Notes under the pieces: model-generated
Told to the model about the DNA's origin: nothing
The model's database searches: none
Seen by the model: only the letters and a program-made list of their open reading frames with translations
Position numbers and translations under genes: made by a program
Part shown: piece by piece, positions 47,067 through 56,255 of the stretch
How positions within the stretch are numbered: position 1 is the stretch's first letter
Layout of the letters: each line of letters opens with the position of its first letter
Source of the DNA: Burkholderia sp. lig30
Lineage (GTDB): Bacteria > Pseudomonadota > Gammaproteobacteria > Burkholderiales > Burkholderiaceae
Assembly: GCF_000687455.2 (NCBI RefSeq)
Contig: NZ_JGVW01000079.1
Location: 1 to 64,000, forward strand
DNA length: 64,000 nt
Reading direction: 5' to 3'

Positions 47067-49290
47067 AGCCCAGTCGGAACATGCTCAAGCGGCGGCTGCG
47101 TGTCTGAAGGATTTCTTCGAGGCCCCCAACGCGTTCAGCGGCTCTCTCATAGCGCAGCAGCGCGATTCCGGCAGATCGAACGCCGAGCCGCTACCCGAAC
47201 CACTTCTCGACGCGATTCGTCGTTCTCTGAACGGAGGTGCCGACCTCCCTATGCTTCTGCCGTTCAGAAGCTCTCGCGATGATGTGACCACCTGGTACGC
47301 TTGCTCGCGCGACAAACAGGGAGCGCGCGCAGTGCGTGCCGATCTGCATGCCTTCATCGGCCCCAGCTATGCGGATTTCGATTCATCGATCGTCGCACGG
47401 ACGCACGCGGACGAGATATTCGAACGACACCCGTTTTACGTTGTGCGGTTCCGGGCCACCCGGCCAAGCTTTGACAAAAATATCGTCGAGCAATGGGGAA
47501 TCTACTGGTCATTACTGCAACGCCGGCCGCTGCGCCGAACGCTTGTACACCGTACCTTCACACAACTGCGCGCGGCCCTCGATTGGGCGCTTCTTGCGAA
47601 GAATGAGAGTGAAGCTCGCGCGACAGTCGCGGCGCTCCGCGAGCAGCACGGGCTGAGCGCCGAGAATCGGGCATTTCTCGACATCCGTATCGCCGCAGCC
47701 TTCGGACGCTGGGACGAGGTGCTCGGGCACGCCAACTTTACGTACCTACTTAAACTACGTCTGCCACCAGAGACTTTCGGCGACATCTGGGAGGCGCTCT
47801 ATGAAACGTGGGTGCGTCCGATCGAGCAGGCAGGCGATGCCGCGCGGTTGATCGCTGCATTCGAGACGAACGTTCGACCCGCCGCCGGAAATCTGCTGCG
47901 CTCTCTCGGCAGATCACGTCGGCCCTCCGCACTCAAGGCGTTCGTGCTCCACGAGTTATCGCAAGCACGGCCGTCCGCGGACCTGTGCGCGCAGCGACTC
48001 GCCGAACTCGGAGACGGCGCGTTCGGGCCCGCTACCGCCGCTGTCGTCGAGATGATTCAGGCGCTTACCCCCAAGCGTGACTTCGAGGCCGCGCGGGAAG
48101 ACATGGAGTTCGAGCGCTACGAACAGGCCTACGATCTGCTGTGGGCTCTCGAAGATAGCGTGGAAATGCTTACTGCCTTACTGCGCTGCGCGAAAGAAAT
48201 CGACGATCCGATGCGCGCTTTTCAAACCGTGACTCGAGTGCGCTCAAGTGCCGACGCCGTATTGAGCAGCGTGCAAACAAAGCGCGCTCGCCTTTTTGAA
48301 GATGTCATACGTCTGGCCGCCGCGAAACCACCTGAGAGCCTAGAGGCACAACTTCGAGTTCAGCCTGAAGGCGATCACGCCGCCGAAAATGTCGTCGAAC
48401 ATTGGCGCGAACTGGCGAACGCAGACGCACTCAGTCAAATCGACGACGTGATGGCACAACGCCTCGTGCAGAGCATGGAAGACGAGGCACTGAGCAATTC
48501 GAGCACATTCGACGCGCTCCTGCCTATATGGTTCGACTGGATCGTCGAGCGAACGAAGCCACACTCGCCATTCATCCCCTTGTACAGCAGCCTGATCGAG
48601 ACGATGTCGGTGCGTGACCGCTATGGCGAAAGTGAACTAGATCTAATTAAGCAGGCCGCCCTTCACCTCGTCATGGCTGGGCCTACGCCCGACCAGTACG
48701 CACAGTTAATGCAACGGCTCCTCGAGATTTTCACGCTGGTTCGTTCTCCATACGTCATGCGTTGGGCGCTCGATCTTGCCGATGCACTGATGATCGCGCC
48801 GACGCGCAACGAGCAGGCACGCAACCAGTTGATTGTGGCCATTCTCAGCGCTGGAAGCGAATACTTGGCCCGACTCGCCAATGCGCAGAAGGCGTTGTTG
48901 CTGCTTCTAGCGAACGAAGCATCGCTTCCGTTCGAGTTCGACAAGCAGGCGGTCGCGAAATTCGATGAACCGCATGACGTCTCCGCACAAGCCAAGATAA
49001 TGCTCTACAGCCTCGACAGCCAATCAACGCAAAGAGCGATTGACGTACTGCGGACACTGAGTCCGGGGCTGAAGGTTACGGCGAATAGTGACACGGAATG
49101 TACGCCTCGCTTGCGTCAACATACGCGCCACGCAGACTATGTATTTTTTGTGTCTAGCGTCGCCACACACCAAGCGTTCTATTGCATCAAGAATTCGCTG
49201 CGCGACCCAGACGCGCTCTGTCAGGTGCAGGGCACCGGCACGACGAGAATCGTGGAAAGCGTGATCAGCCAGTTCAACGCTGCGCGATAG
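47056..49290 (+). CDS. dpdD: DpdD
   Basis: A 744-residue protein, mostly helical with repeat-like helical pairs in the middle. The C-terminal 70 residues form a small alpha/beta unit (HADYVFFVSSVATHQAFYCI and GTGTTRIVESVISQF). No catalytic motif is visible. Assigned as DpdD by size, position and that C-terminus. It closes the eight-gene operon and is followed by a terminator. Confidence 0.72.
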   Translation: MASEAQSEHAQAAAACLKDFFEAPNAFSGSLIAQQRDSGRSNAEPLPEPLLDAIRRSLNGGADLPMLLPFRSSRDDVTTWYACSRDKQGARAVRADLHAFIGPSYADFDSSIVARTHADEIFERHPFYVVRFRATRPSFDKNIVEQWGIYWSLLQRRPLRRTLVHRTFTQLRAALDWALLAKNESEARATVAALREQHGLSAENRAFLDIRIAAAFGRWDEVLGHANFTYLLKLRLPPETFGDIWEALYETWVRPIEQAGDAARLIAAFETNVRPAAGNLLRSLGRSRRPSALKAFVLHELSQARPSADLCAQRLAELGDGAFGPATAAVVEMIQALTPKRDFEAAREDMEFERYEQAYDLLWALEDSVEMLTALLRCAKEIDDPMRAFQTVTRVRSSADAVLSSVQTKRARLFEDVIRLAAAKPPESLEAQLRVQPEGDHAAENVVEHWRELANADALSQIDDVMAQRLVQSMEDEALSNSSTFDALLPIWFDWIVERTKPHSPFIPLYSSLIETMSVRDRYGESELDLIKQAALHLVMAGPTPDQYAQLMQRLLEIFTLVRSPYVMRWALDLADALMIAPTRNEQARNQLIVAILSAGSEYLARLANAQKALLLLLANEASLPFEFDKQAVAKFDEPHDVSAQAKIMLYSLDSQSTQRAIDVLRTLSPGLKVTANSDTECTPRLRQHTRHADYVFFVSSVATHQAFYCIKNSLRDPDALCQVQGTGTTRIVESVISQFNAAR

Positions 49291-49295
49291 ACGAC

Positions 49296-49334
49296 GCACG
49301 ATCGGATCGGTCAAGGCCATTCGATCGTGCTTTT
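49296..49334 (+). terminator. Terminator of the dpdE-dpdD operon
   Basis: GCACGATCG (49296-49304) and CGATCGTGC (49322-49330) form a 9-bp perfect stem followed by TTTT. Confidence 0.75.
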
Positions 49335-49670
49335 CAGACGATCGGTTTGCGTGACGAAAACAGCAGATTGAAAGCCAGTGCGATAGCGGGATTGGAATCC
49401 GTCGTGCGAATGAATGCTGTGAGACTACGCGCTGTCCGAGAATTCCGCGCGATCCGCCCAGTCGAAGCATCCTCCGTGCTTTAGCGACTCGCGAGGCAAA
49501 AGGGACCAACCATTGTTCGCATAAGACTTTACTGCGTTTGCTCAGAAGCACGCGACTTTTCTGGATCAGTGAATTACGCTACATTCCCGCCGCATGCGTC
49601 ACGCACCCCGGAATGATCGCATTATTTTTTTACGATTGGCTATATTTAACCCCTTAAAAATGTAACGAGC
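49335..49670. other. Intergenic region before the membrane protein gene
   Basis: About 335 bp with no gene seen. The right part turns A/T-rich and has TATATT (about 49640-49645) 26 bp before the start codon, a plausible -10; the membrane protein gene is thus probably transcribed separately from the dpdE-D operon. Confidence 0.4.
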
Positions 49671-50726
49671 ATGATTCGCGACCAATCCAACAACGACGAC
49701 AAAAATTTGCGCATGTTGACCGCAATTTTCCACGCACTCATTCCAGTCAGGAGAGTTGACCCACAATCCAAGAAGGCTACCTTTGAATCCAGGAGGATTG
49801 ATCATTATCCGCGCCAAAACGATGAAACGGTCGCACCCGATGTCTACTTGCCCAAGATGTCGGAGGAACTTAAAAAATTGGATACCTTGGAAGAAATTGA
49901 CGAAAGATATCTAGACCGTGCAAAAGAGTCTCTGAAGGAGGTCAAGGATCTCACCGAATACCAAGATCAAAAGGCCGCCCGTCTTTTGACCATCGTTGCC
50001 TTTCTGACGGCCGCGGCCGGCGCTCTTTTTGCCAAGATATTGGACGTATACCCCATCCATCAGATATTTGCAGAATCAACAGGAAAAGGAGTTTTCCTTT
50101 CCGTAGTATATGGTCTGTTTGGACTTTTTTTGATTTTCGTGGCATGCGGCGCACTAGTTATCTTTCATGCGACCCAGACTCGGTTCGTGTGGCCCGAAGA
50201 AAGATCTGATGAGGCACGGTACGACAAGGCGAACTCATTTTTATTTTTTCAAAGCATATTTCGCACCGACCCGGTGGGATGGTCGCGTTCGTTTGTGGAC
50301 AATACGACTACCGAAGACGCCGCGGACAAACTCACTCTGATCTATTACAAGAACTACATCTCCGAAGCCTATTTAGTCGCGGCCAAACTCGGGGATAAGT
50401 TGCGGTACTTGCAACCTGGGCAGCAACTTCTGCAGTGTGCAATCCGCATCCTGTTGATCTGGTTGCTACTGCTTTTTGTCGTTGTGGTCTGGATTCAAAA
50501 GCCGTCCGACAAACAGGCAACGTCGTCGGTCATCACGCCAATCTGCTACCCGTACCAAGCTCTATTGTCCGGCACTGAGTTCGTATCGCCCCCCGTTGCT
50601 GCTGCCCCTAACGAGGTGGTTTCAAAGGGACCGGCTAGCCCACCTCAGAATATCCACGCATCGAGTGCCGGGCCGGTCGGAGCCGCCAGTGCCGCTAGTG
50701 ATACAGTGAGGTTACTTAAGCATTAA
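49671..50726 (+). CDS. Three-TM membrane protein, effector-like, inside the Dpd cluster
   Basis: A 351-residue protein of unrecognised family. Soluble helical N-terminus (1-100), TM1 at about 103-124, TM2 at about 141-167, a cytoplasmic part with LTLIYYKNYISEAYLVAAKL (220-240), and TM3 at about 257-276, followed by a Pro/Ala-rich tail. The helix-YQDQKAARLLTI-TM1 start and the helical segment before TM3 recall SLATT and Pycsar-type membrane effectors of defence systems; this is pattern recall, not a search result. The DNA is A/T-richer (near 48% GC in places) than the dpd genes. Could be an abortive-infection effector. Confidence 0.6.
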   Translation: MIRDQSNNDDKNLRMLTAIFHALIPVRRVDPQSKKATFESRRIDHYPRQNDETVAPDVYLPKMSEELKKLDTLEEIDERYLDRAKESLKEVKDLTEYQDQKAARLLTIVAFLTAAAGALFAKILDVYPIHQIFAESTGKGVFLSVVYGLFGLFLIFVACGALVIFHATQTRFVWPEERSDEARYDKANSFLFFQSIFRTDPVGWSRSFVDNTTTEDAADKLTLIYYKNYISEAYLVAAKLGDKLRYLQPGQQLLQCAIRILLIWLLLLFVVVVWIQKPSDKQATSSVITPICYPYQALLSGTEFVSPPVAAAPNEVVSKGPASPPQNIHASSAGPVGAASAASDTVRLLKH

Positions 50727-50742
50727 CGAAAGGAACACGGCC

Positions 50743-51510
50743 ATGACCAAACCGGTTGTACTGTGCGACGCGGACAACACGCTATGGGACACGGACTCGG
50801 TCTTTGCAACGGCGCAGCGAACACTACTCGACGTCCTTGAGACACGCCTTGATAGGCTAAGTGACCTGTCCGATCGGATTGAGTACGTCAGACGTTATGA
50901 TCAAGCTCTGGCGTCGAGGCATCACCTCCATTTGCGGTATCCCCCCGTGATGCTTGTCATAGCCCTCGCCGAGGGTCTGACCGGACGAGCCCCCGATGAG
51001 GCTGCAACGCTGGTCATTGCCGGGCATCGATCCGCTCATATTTCATTGTCGGAAGCGCAGAAACTCGCGGCCGACTTTCTTGGCTTGCTGAGTACCTTGC
51101 CCGAGTTGCTTCCGACGGTCAAAGACGGATTAAAACTCGCCCGCGAGGAGGGCATTCCGCTCTATGTCGTTACGGAGGGACGCATCGATAAGCAGAAGCA
51201 GATCATCACGCATCACAAACTTACGCATTACATCGAGGCAATCTTTGAAATAACGAAAACGCATTCCCAGTTCGAGCGCCTTCGTCAGCGATTTCATCCC
51301 GCGCAAACCGTAATGGTGGGCGACCAACCGGACAGAGATATAGAACCCGCAAAGAGGGCGGGATGCGAGACCATCTTAGTGCCCAGCCGTTTCCTTCCAT
51401 CGTGGAATCGCGTTGGAGGCGCGCGAGAGGCCTCGTACAAAGCCCGCGACTTTGGCGATGCGATCAGATGGGTCGCACAGCACGGCGAGCGTGGGCATGA
51501 CGCTCCGTGA
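50743..51510 (+). CDS. HAD-superfamily hydrolase
   Basis: A 255-residue HAD phosphatase. Motif I DADNTLWDT (residues 9-17) has both nucleophile and acid Asp, motif II is T in YVVTEG, motif III is the Lys near DKQKQII, and motif IV is MVGDQPDRDI. A helical cap lies between motif I and II. It sits 17 bp after the membrane protein, with GAAAGGAAC as RBS, and is convergent with queD. Substrate unknown; a nucleotide or phosphorylated pterin is possible given the context but not shown. Confidence 0.82.
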   Translation: MTKPVVLCDADNTLWDTDSVFATAQRTLLDVLETRLDRLSDLSDRIEYVRRYDQALASRHHLHLRYPPVMLVIALAEGLTGRAPDEAATLVIAGHRSAHISLSEAQKLAADFLGLLSTLPELLPTVKDGLKLAREEGIPLYVVTEGRIDKQKQIITHHKLTHYIEAIFEITKTHSQFERLRQRFHPAQTVMVGDQPDRDIEPAKRAGCETILVPSRFLPSWNRVGGAREASYKARDFGDAIRWVAQHGERGHDAP

Positions 51511-51607
51511 GTCGATGGGGCATGGAGAACAGGCATGCGTGAAACTCCGGCCCAAAGTTTGGCGCCGCCGACAAGGGAGTAAGCCGACGGGATACCCGAG
51601 CCAACGA

Positions 51608-52000
51608 TCAATTCAGTGGCAGAGCCGGATCTAGATCGCAACAGTCTCCGCTCGCGGGCCGCTCGACCCGCACCTTAGAGATATTCGGCAGAACGCACGA
51701 CAGCTTCCGATAAATGTACGCGCACAAGCCTTCTAGCGTCGCCGCGCCCAACTCAGGAACCTCGTCTAGGAAGCGGTGATCGAGTTGGTCGCGGACACGC
51801 TCAATCTCCCTGCGCAGCAGCCCCAAATCGACCACCATCTTCGTCGTCGGATCAGGACAACCGCGCACGAAAACCTGCGCATGATACGTATGCCCATGAA
51901 CGCGACGGCTGCCTTCAGCATCGATCTCCCGGTGAAGCGTGTGCGCAGCCTCGAAATAGAATTTCTGACTGAGTTCGTAGTTCATTAGTTCTAGTGCCAC
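51608..52000 (-). CDS. queD: QueD-like 6-carboxytetrahydropterin synthase, catalytic Cys replaced
   Basis: A 130-residue member of the PTPS/QueD family, which makes 6-carboxytetrahydropterin in preQ0 synthesis. Zinc-type His residues are in FEAAHTLH and HGHTYH; the later LDHRFLDEVP and the final Glu in RVERP are present. The position held by the catalytic Cys in C-x3-HGH is Ser (GSRRVHGH), see findings. GTG 52000 is chosen because AGGGGGAT lies just upstream; ATG 52021 is the alternative. Last gene of the minus-strand operon. Confidence 0.82.
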   Translation of the reverse strand: MALELMNYELSQKFYFEAAHTLHREIDAEGSRRVHGHTYHAQVFVRGCPDPTTKMVVDLGLLRREIERVRDQLDHRFLDEVPELGAATLEGLCAYIYRKLSCVLPNISKVRVERPASGDCCDLDPALPLN

Positions 52001-52051
52001 TTCGAATCCCCCTACATTCATCCGCGGCCACGGGCCGCGGCGCCGTGCCCT

Positions 52052-52753
52052 CTAGGCCGCGAACTGGCGAAACGAATCATATCCCTTCCTGCGCAATTCG
52101 CAGGCAGGACATTGGCTGCATCCGAAGCCCCAATCGTGCTGAGTCGCGCGATCGCCGACGTAACAGGTGTGAGTCTCTGTGCGTATCAGGTCAACGAGTG
52201 CCGGGCCGCCCAGGTGCTGCGCCATTCTCCAAGTGTCGGCCTTGTCTATCCACATTAACGGGGTCTCGATAACCAGCGGTTGATCCATGCCAAGCGCAAT
52301 CGCGACCTGGAGTGCCTTTAGTGTGCTATCCCGACAGTCCGGATAGCCGGAGTAATCTGTCTCACACATCCCTCCGACCAATACTTGGAGACTGCGCCGA
52401 TAAGCGACAGCGGCTGCAAGCGTGAAGAACAGCAGATTTCTTCCTGGCACAAAGGTGTTCGGCAAACCACTTTTTTCCATCTCAATGGCCTTGCCTTGGG
52501 TGAGCGCCGTGTCACTGATCTGCCCAAGAATTGAAAGATCAAGCATGTGGTCGTCGCCGAGCTTCCTTGCCCAGTCTGGGAACCGTTCGCGAAATCTGGA
52601 AAGCACCTTCGGTCTGCATTCAAGCTCGACGGAGTGGCGTTGACCATAGTCGAATCCGACTGTCTCCACATGCTCGTAGCGATCAAGCGCCCATGCAAGG
52701 CAGGTCGTAGAATCCTGCCCCCCGGAAAAGAGAACCATCGCGCGAGTTTTCAT
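52052..52753 (-). CDS. queC: 7-cyano-7-deazaguanine synthase
   Basis: A 233-residue enzyme making preQ0 from 7-carboxy-7-deazaguanine with ATP and ammonia. The PP-loop is [16 protein letters not shown] (residues 8-23) and the C-terminal zinc site has Cys residues in THTCY, GFGC, SQC and PAC (about 195-220). GAGGTG precedes the ATG. It lies 14 bp after dpdB in the minus-strand Dpd operon, so it supplies preQ0 for DNA modification. Confidence 0.93.
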   Translation of the reverse strand: MKTRAMVLFSGGQDSTTCLAWALDRYEHVETVGFDYGQRHSVELECRPKVLSRFRERFPDWARKLGDDHMLDLSILGQISDTALTQGKAIEMEKSGLPNTFVPGRNLLFFTLAAAVAYRRSLQVLVGGMCETDYSGYPDCRDSTLKALQVAIALGMDQPLVIETPLMWIDKADTWRMAQHLGGPALVDLIRTETHTCYVGDRATQHDWGFGCSQCPACELRRKGYDSFRQFAA

Positions 52754-52767
52754 GACACCTCGTATGG

Positions 52768-53844
52768 CTAGGAGTTAGCTACTTGTCGTGGTTGACGGAG
52801 CGCTCGCTTCATTGACCGAACCAAATAGTTGGTCAACAAATCGATATCGCTCGGCGTGTTTTGAATGCCGTTCCACGGCCGTTCGTCATCCGGCGCAAGA
52901 CGCCACTGTCCACTTGTCCATGCCGTGTATTTCTTCAACAATTCAAGGCTGCGCTCAAATTCGGGACGAGTTGTGGCGCCTTCGCTGGAATACAAAAACT
53001 CCATAACGAACCCCATTGCCACAATGCCTGCCCCGTGCCGCAAGCGCGAGGTCTTCGGACTCATCCCAATCCATTCACTCCCAAAAACTGATTCCACGGC
53101 TCCGAAGAAAGCGTTGACGAAATCATAGGCGCGATTTTCGAAATCACCGTCCTTGATGAACTCACGAATGGCACCATCAGAGGCGGAGTTCATCACCAAT
53201 TTTTGCATGGCCGTATCGCTTAGCACACCCTTAGGATTCGTGTGTTGACGAATCTCTCCACGCAACGAAGAGCCACGAGTGAAGTTCAAGCGATCAACAA
53301 TCCGTGCAGCAAACTTACGCGCGGTGAACCGCTCCGGCAGGCCTTCGACCGTCGGAAGCAATTCGTAGATAAGCGTCTTCGGCAATGGCCGAGTGTTGTT
53401 AACCAACACAAATTGCTGACGCAACTCGTTGTAGTCCTTGCAAACTAGTGCGGACACAAACACCTGAAAACCAGGCTTTGCGACCCCTGACAGCGCGCTG
53501 AGTCGCTGCTGCCCATCGACAACAAAGCCAGGTTTTACGTCGCTTGCCTTGATCTCAACGTCAACTACACCATCCCCCCTATCCTTCACCTTCACCCCAC
53601 CGATGAAGGCGACAATCAACGCATTGGGAAGCAGCGCGTCGTCACGTCGCAAATAGTCGCGAATTTCCTTGATATGCGACGCGATCTGGTGGCGCTGAAA
53701 ACCACGCAAGTTGCCATTGTCTTCCCGCCCTACACGCTCGATCTCCGCAAAACCCCAGATCTGCTCAGGTGTGGCAGCGAAAGTAAATACGTCGTGCTCG
53801 GGAGCTTGCGCAGCCCGAATCGCCTTAAATCGGTAAACGCTCAC
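52768..53844 (-). CDS. dpdB: DpdB (DGQHR-domain protein), copy 1
   Basis: A 358-residue protein of the DGQHR/DndB-like family with the signature [14 protein letters not shown] (about residues 107-120), preceded by [19 protein letters not shown]. In the known system DpdB works with DpdA to insert preQ0 into DNA. The start is GTG 53844, overlapping the dpdA stop by 3 nt. A second family member (55133-56254) lies on the other side of dpdA; which one is the functional DpdB cannot be decided from sequence alone. Confidence 0.78.
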   Translation of the reverse strand: MSVYRFKAIRAAQAPEHDVFTFAATPEQIWGFAEIERVGREDNGNLRGFQRHQIASHIKEIRDYLRRDDALLPNALIVAFIGGVKVKDRGDGVVDVEIKASDVKPGFVVDGQQRLSALSGVAKPGFQVFVSALVCKDYNELRQQFVLVNNTRPLPKTLIYELLPTVEGLPERFTARKFAARIVDRLNFTRGSSLRGEIRQHTNPKGVLSDTAMQKLVMNSASDGAIREFIKDGDFENRAYDFVNAFFGAVESVFGSEWIGMSPKTSRLRHGAGIVAMGFVMEFLYSSEGATTRPEFERSLELLKKYTAWTSGQWRLAPDDERPWNGIQNTPSDIDLLTNYLVRSMKRALRQPRQVANS

Positions 53845-55136
53845 CGCTTTTTCTCCAGAGTTCGTTGTACGTGTTTGTGATAGACGCCCAAGTTGTGAAA
53901 TCCACGGCGCTTGTTTCGGTTACTGGATCGGAAGATTATGACCTCGACACCGGCTTTGCTGCACACCGAGCAATTGCAACGCTTCCACGGCGCATCTTCC
54001 AAGGTGCGCTCTACTAACGAGCGCATCTTCTTGAGATCCTTTTCGTACTTCTCCATAGGGTGTCCATCACCCAGTGTCAGGAATCGCTGGTAATCCATGA
54101 CGGCTTCGAGCGCATCTTTCATCTTTCCATTACCATCATCGAAGTTGCGCAGTGCCGTAAGTGCTTTCCCTTCGCGACGTTGCAAATCTTCGGCGCTAAA
54201 AATCCCTCGCTTGATACCCTGCATCAAACGGGGATTTTCGATTGCCTGAGGTATGCGGATTGCCGCGTAATAGTCAAGTCCGCCTTCGGGCGATTCCATG
54301 TAGTAGTTCGCCTTCGCATCCTTAAAAGCGCGAATAAGCGGGGACGTAGAGTCGAAACTGGTGATACCGAAGTTCGTGAATTGATGGATCGAATCGGCTT
54401 TAGCGAACCCGAGGAGGTGAATCTTCGTTTCAGGCTTGATGGCGCTACGCAGCGCATGTAGAACCTGCTTAATGACATCAACCTTCAGCGGAACGAGGCC
54501 CCCGATAGCCAAATAGCGATATCCCATTTTCTCCAATTGAACCGCGGCATCTGCCATACTCTTCGGCGACCAACCCTGCACTGCTCCGAGCGGTTCAAAT
54601 GGGTAGCCCTCCGCACTTGTAAGACGCAGAAACTCTTCGGCATTGGAAAGTGTGATATTGAAACGTTCAATAACACCGGGCGCAACGTGACGCGCAGGGG
54701 GATTGTCGGTTAGGCAATCGAAGATAATGTGGTCGGGCGATACCCCATGGCTGAAGCCACCGTCCAGATAAAAATCCACCACTTCTTGAGGCGGGTACGC
54801 AGGTGTCTTGCTGTCCGCATAGGCAAATGCCCCGCAATCTCCCAACACCATGGCGCTCTTGAACTTGGGACCTCCATACCTCAGGAACTTACGAACACCG
54901 TCCCGCAACATCCGTTGTTCTTCGGCCGTTGAATATCGTACTTTTGATTTTGCGACGCCGGCAGCCTGTCGCACAGCACTCATCGATACTAGCAAACCGT
55001 CATATGGCGCCGGCATCATGAGTTCGTGCGCATAGACGTCGTCCCAGTAACGACGGCGGCCGGGAGCATTGCGGTCGTTAATAAAATCGTACTCGGGATC
55101 GACATAATCCTGAGTATCCGAATAGAGAAATTTCAT
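53841..55136 (-). CDS. dpdA: DpdA: DNA-acting transglycosylase (TGT-like)
   Basis: A 431-residue homologue of tRNA-guanine transglycosylase that exchanges guanine in DNA for preQ0. Seen are a first catalytic-type Asp in MVLGDCGAFAYADS, a second in FGITSFDSTSPLIRAF, and a zinc site C-x-C-x2-C (CNCSVC, about residue 395) with a His about 26 residues later (FHNLGVYH), the same layout as in TGT. ATG 55136 overlaps the upstream gene stop as ATGA; the in-frame extension upstream is rejected. This is the defining gene of the Dpd system. Confidence 0.9.
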   Translation of the reverse strand: MKFLYSDTQDYVDPEYDFINDRNAPGRRRYWDDVYAHELMMPAPYDGLLVSMSAVRQAAGVAKSKVRYSTAEEQRMLRDGVRKFLRYGGPKFKSAMVLGDCGAFAYADSKTPAYPPQEVVDFYLDGGFSHGVSPDHIIFDCLTDNPPARHVAPGVIERFNITLSNAEEFLRLTSAEGYPFEPLGAVQGWSPKSMADAAVQLEKMGYRYLAIGGLVPLKVDVIKQVLHALRSAIKPETKIHLLGFAKADSIHQFTNFGITSFDSTSPLIRAFKDAKANYYMESPEGGLDYYAAIRIPQAIENPRLMQGIKRGIFSAEDLQRREGKALTALRNFDDGNGKMKDALEAVMDYQRFLTLGDGHPMEKYEKDLKKMRSLVERTLEDAPWKRCNCSVCSKAGVEVIIFRSSNRNKRRGFHNLGVYHKHVQRTLEKKR

Positions 55137-56254
55137 TTCTTTATCGTACTGGTATAGGCTCGAACCAGTGCGTCCTGAAGTTTTCTGATGTCTCGAGGTG
55201 TGCTCTGAATCTCGTTCCAAGCAACGCCCAGCGTTTCCCATGTACCTTTCGTCCAGCGGCAAGCAGGCGCGACCTTCTCGAGCTCCTTTCGAACTGTCTT
55301 GTAGTCTTCCCCTTGCCCGGAGAGGCGGGCGTAAATCCTATCCATCAGGACGCCCATGGCTTCGATGCCTGCCGAATGCATTAGACGACTACGCTTCGGA
55401 TCGGCCCCCCAAGCGTCCGGGAATACGTCCCGGACAGCGGACCAGTAGGTTCGCAAAAGCTGATACATCCCTTCGACATCGACACCATCGCGACCAGATA
55501 ACTTAAAAGGGGCAAGTGCACCCAGTGGATTGTTCATGCTGTTACGGATCATGGCAATCACCGCGGTATCCGTAATGACACTCGTGTTGCTACCTTTTTC
55601 AGAGATACGTTTGATCAGCCTGTGAAATGGCGATTCAGAGTCACGGTTAAGCAAATTGCAGATCTCAGACGGAACCTTGCGTGCGCTTAATTCGCGAGGC
55701 AGCAAAATACTCCGAGTCTCAGGAAGAAGTTCGTTGATTAGCCGGGTCGGGAGCGGCCGCGCCTTATTAACCAGAATAAACTGCTCACGCTGGACTTCCA
55801 GGTTGTCCGAGACAAAGGCGACGACTGGTACTGGAATCCCCTTCCTCGCCGCCTGCGCCAAAGCTAGCGAACGCTGCTGACCGTCTACGATCCATGCGAC
55901 CCGCTGCCCCTCGTCATAGACAGGAATGGTCAGGGTGCCCGCCCGCGCAATTCCCTGATCGCCGGCGGGCCTAGTGCCGCGGGCGGCTGCGAAGTGTACC
56001 GCAGGTGACATTGCAAGAATGATCGCGTTGGGGAACAGCACGTTACCCTGGTTTAGGTAGTCGACGATCCCTTTAACGTGGGTCCGGATCTCGGGACGCT
56101 GAAAGCCCTTGAGCACATCCAAGTCGTCTCGTTCTACCCTAGATATGTCGGCCACCTTCACTATGTCAGACCCGTGAATAAAAAAGGCATACACTTCCAG
56201 CCCTTCGCCCTGAGTCGTGCGTAGCGCGCGCACGACAATTTCTTTTTTACCCAT
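55133..56254 (-). CDS. Second DGQHR-domain (DpdB-like) protein
   Basis: A 373-residue paralogue of the DpdB protein with the same signature, AWIVDGQQRSLALAQAA (about residues 118-134), and KGFQRPEIRTHVKGIVDYLN before it. Both also share a C-terminal (K/R)xSRLxHxAG segment. The ATG at 56254 starts 1 bp after the dpdC stop, and its own stop overlaps the dpdA start, so it is made in coupled fashion with DpdA. Two such paralogues around one dpdA may form a heteromer; inference. Confidence 0.8.
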   Translation of the reverse strand: MGKKEIVVRALRTTQGEGLEVYAFFIHGSDIVKVADISRVERDDLDVLKGFQRPEIRTHVKGIVDYLNQGNVLFPNAIILAMSPAVHFAAARGTRPAGDQGIARAGTLTIPVYDEGQRVAWIVDGQQRSLALAQAARKGIPVPVVAFVSDNLEVQREQFILVNKARPLPTRLINELLPETRSILLPRELSARKVPSEICNLLNRDSESPFHRLIKRISEKGSNTSVITDTAVIAMIRNSMNNPLGALAPFKLSGRDGVDVEGMYQLLRTYWSAVRDVFPDAWGADPKRSRLMHSAGIEAMGVLMDRIYARLSGQGEDYKTVRKELEKVAPACRWTKGTWETLGVAWNEIQSTPRDIRKLQDALVRAYTSTIKK

Positions 56255-56255
56255 A

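Noticed and set aside
31203-49290. DISARM, BREX or type I restriction as an explanation of the helicase-rich operon
   Set aside because: There is no DNA methyltransferase, PglZ-type alkaline phosphatase or HsdS-like specificity subunit, whereas dpdA, DGQQR proteins, queC and queD are present, which fits Dpd.
55137-55262. Longer start for dpdA at 55262
   Set aside because: The 42 extra residues overlap the upstream DGQQR gene and look non-native; ATG 55136 with a 4-nt overlap is better.
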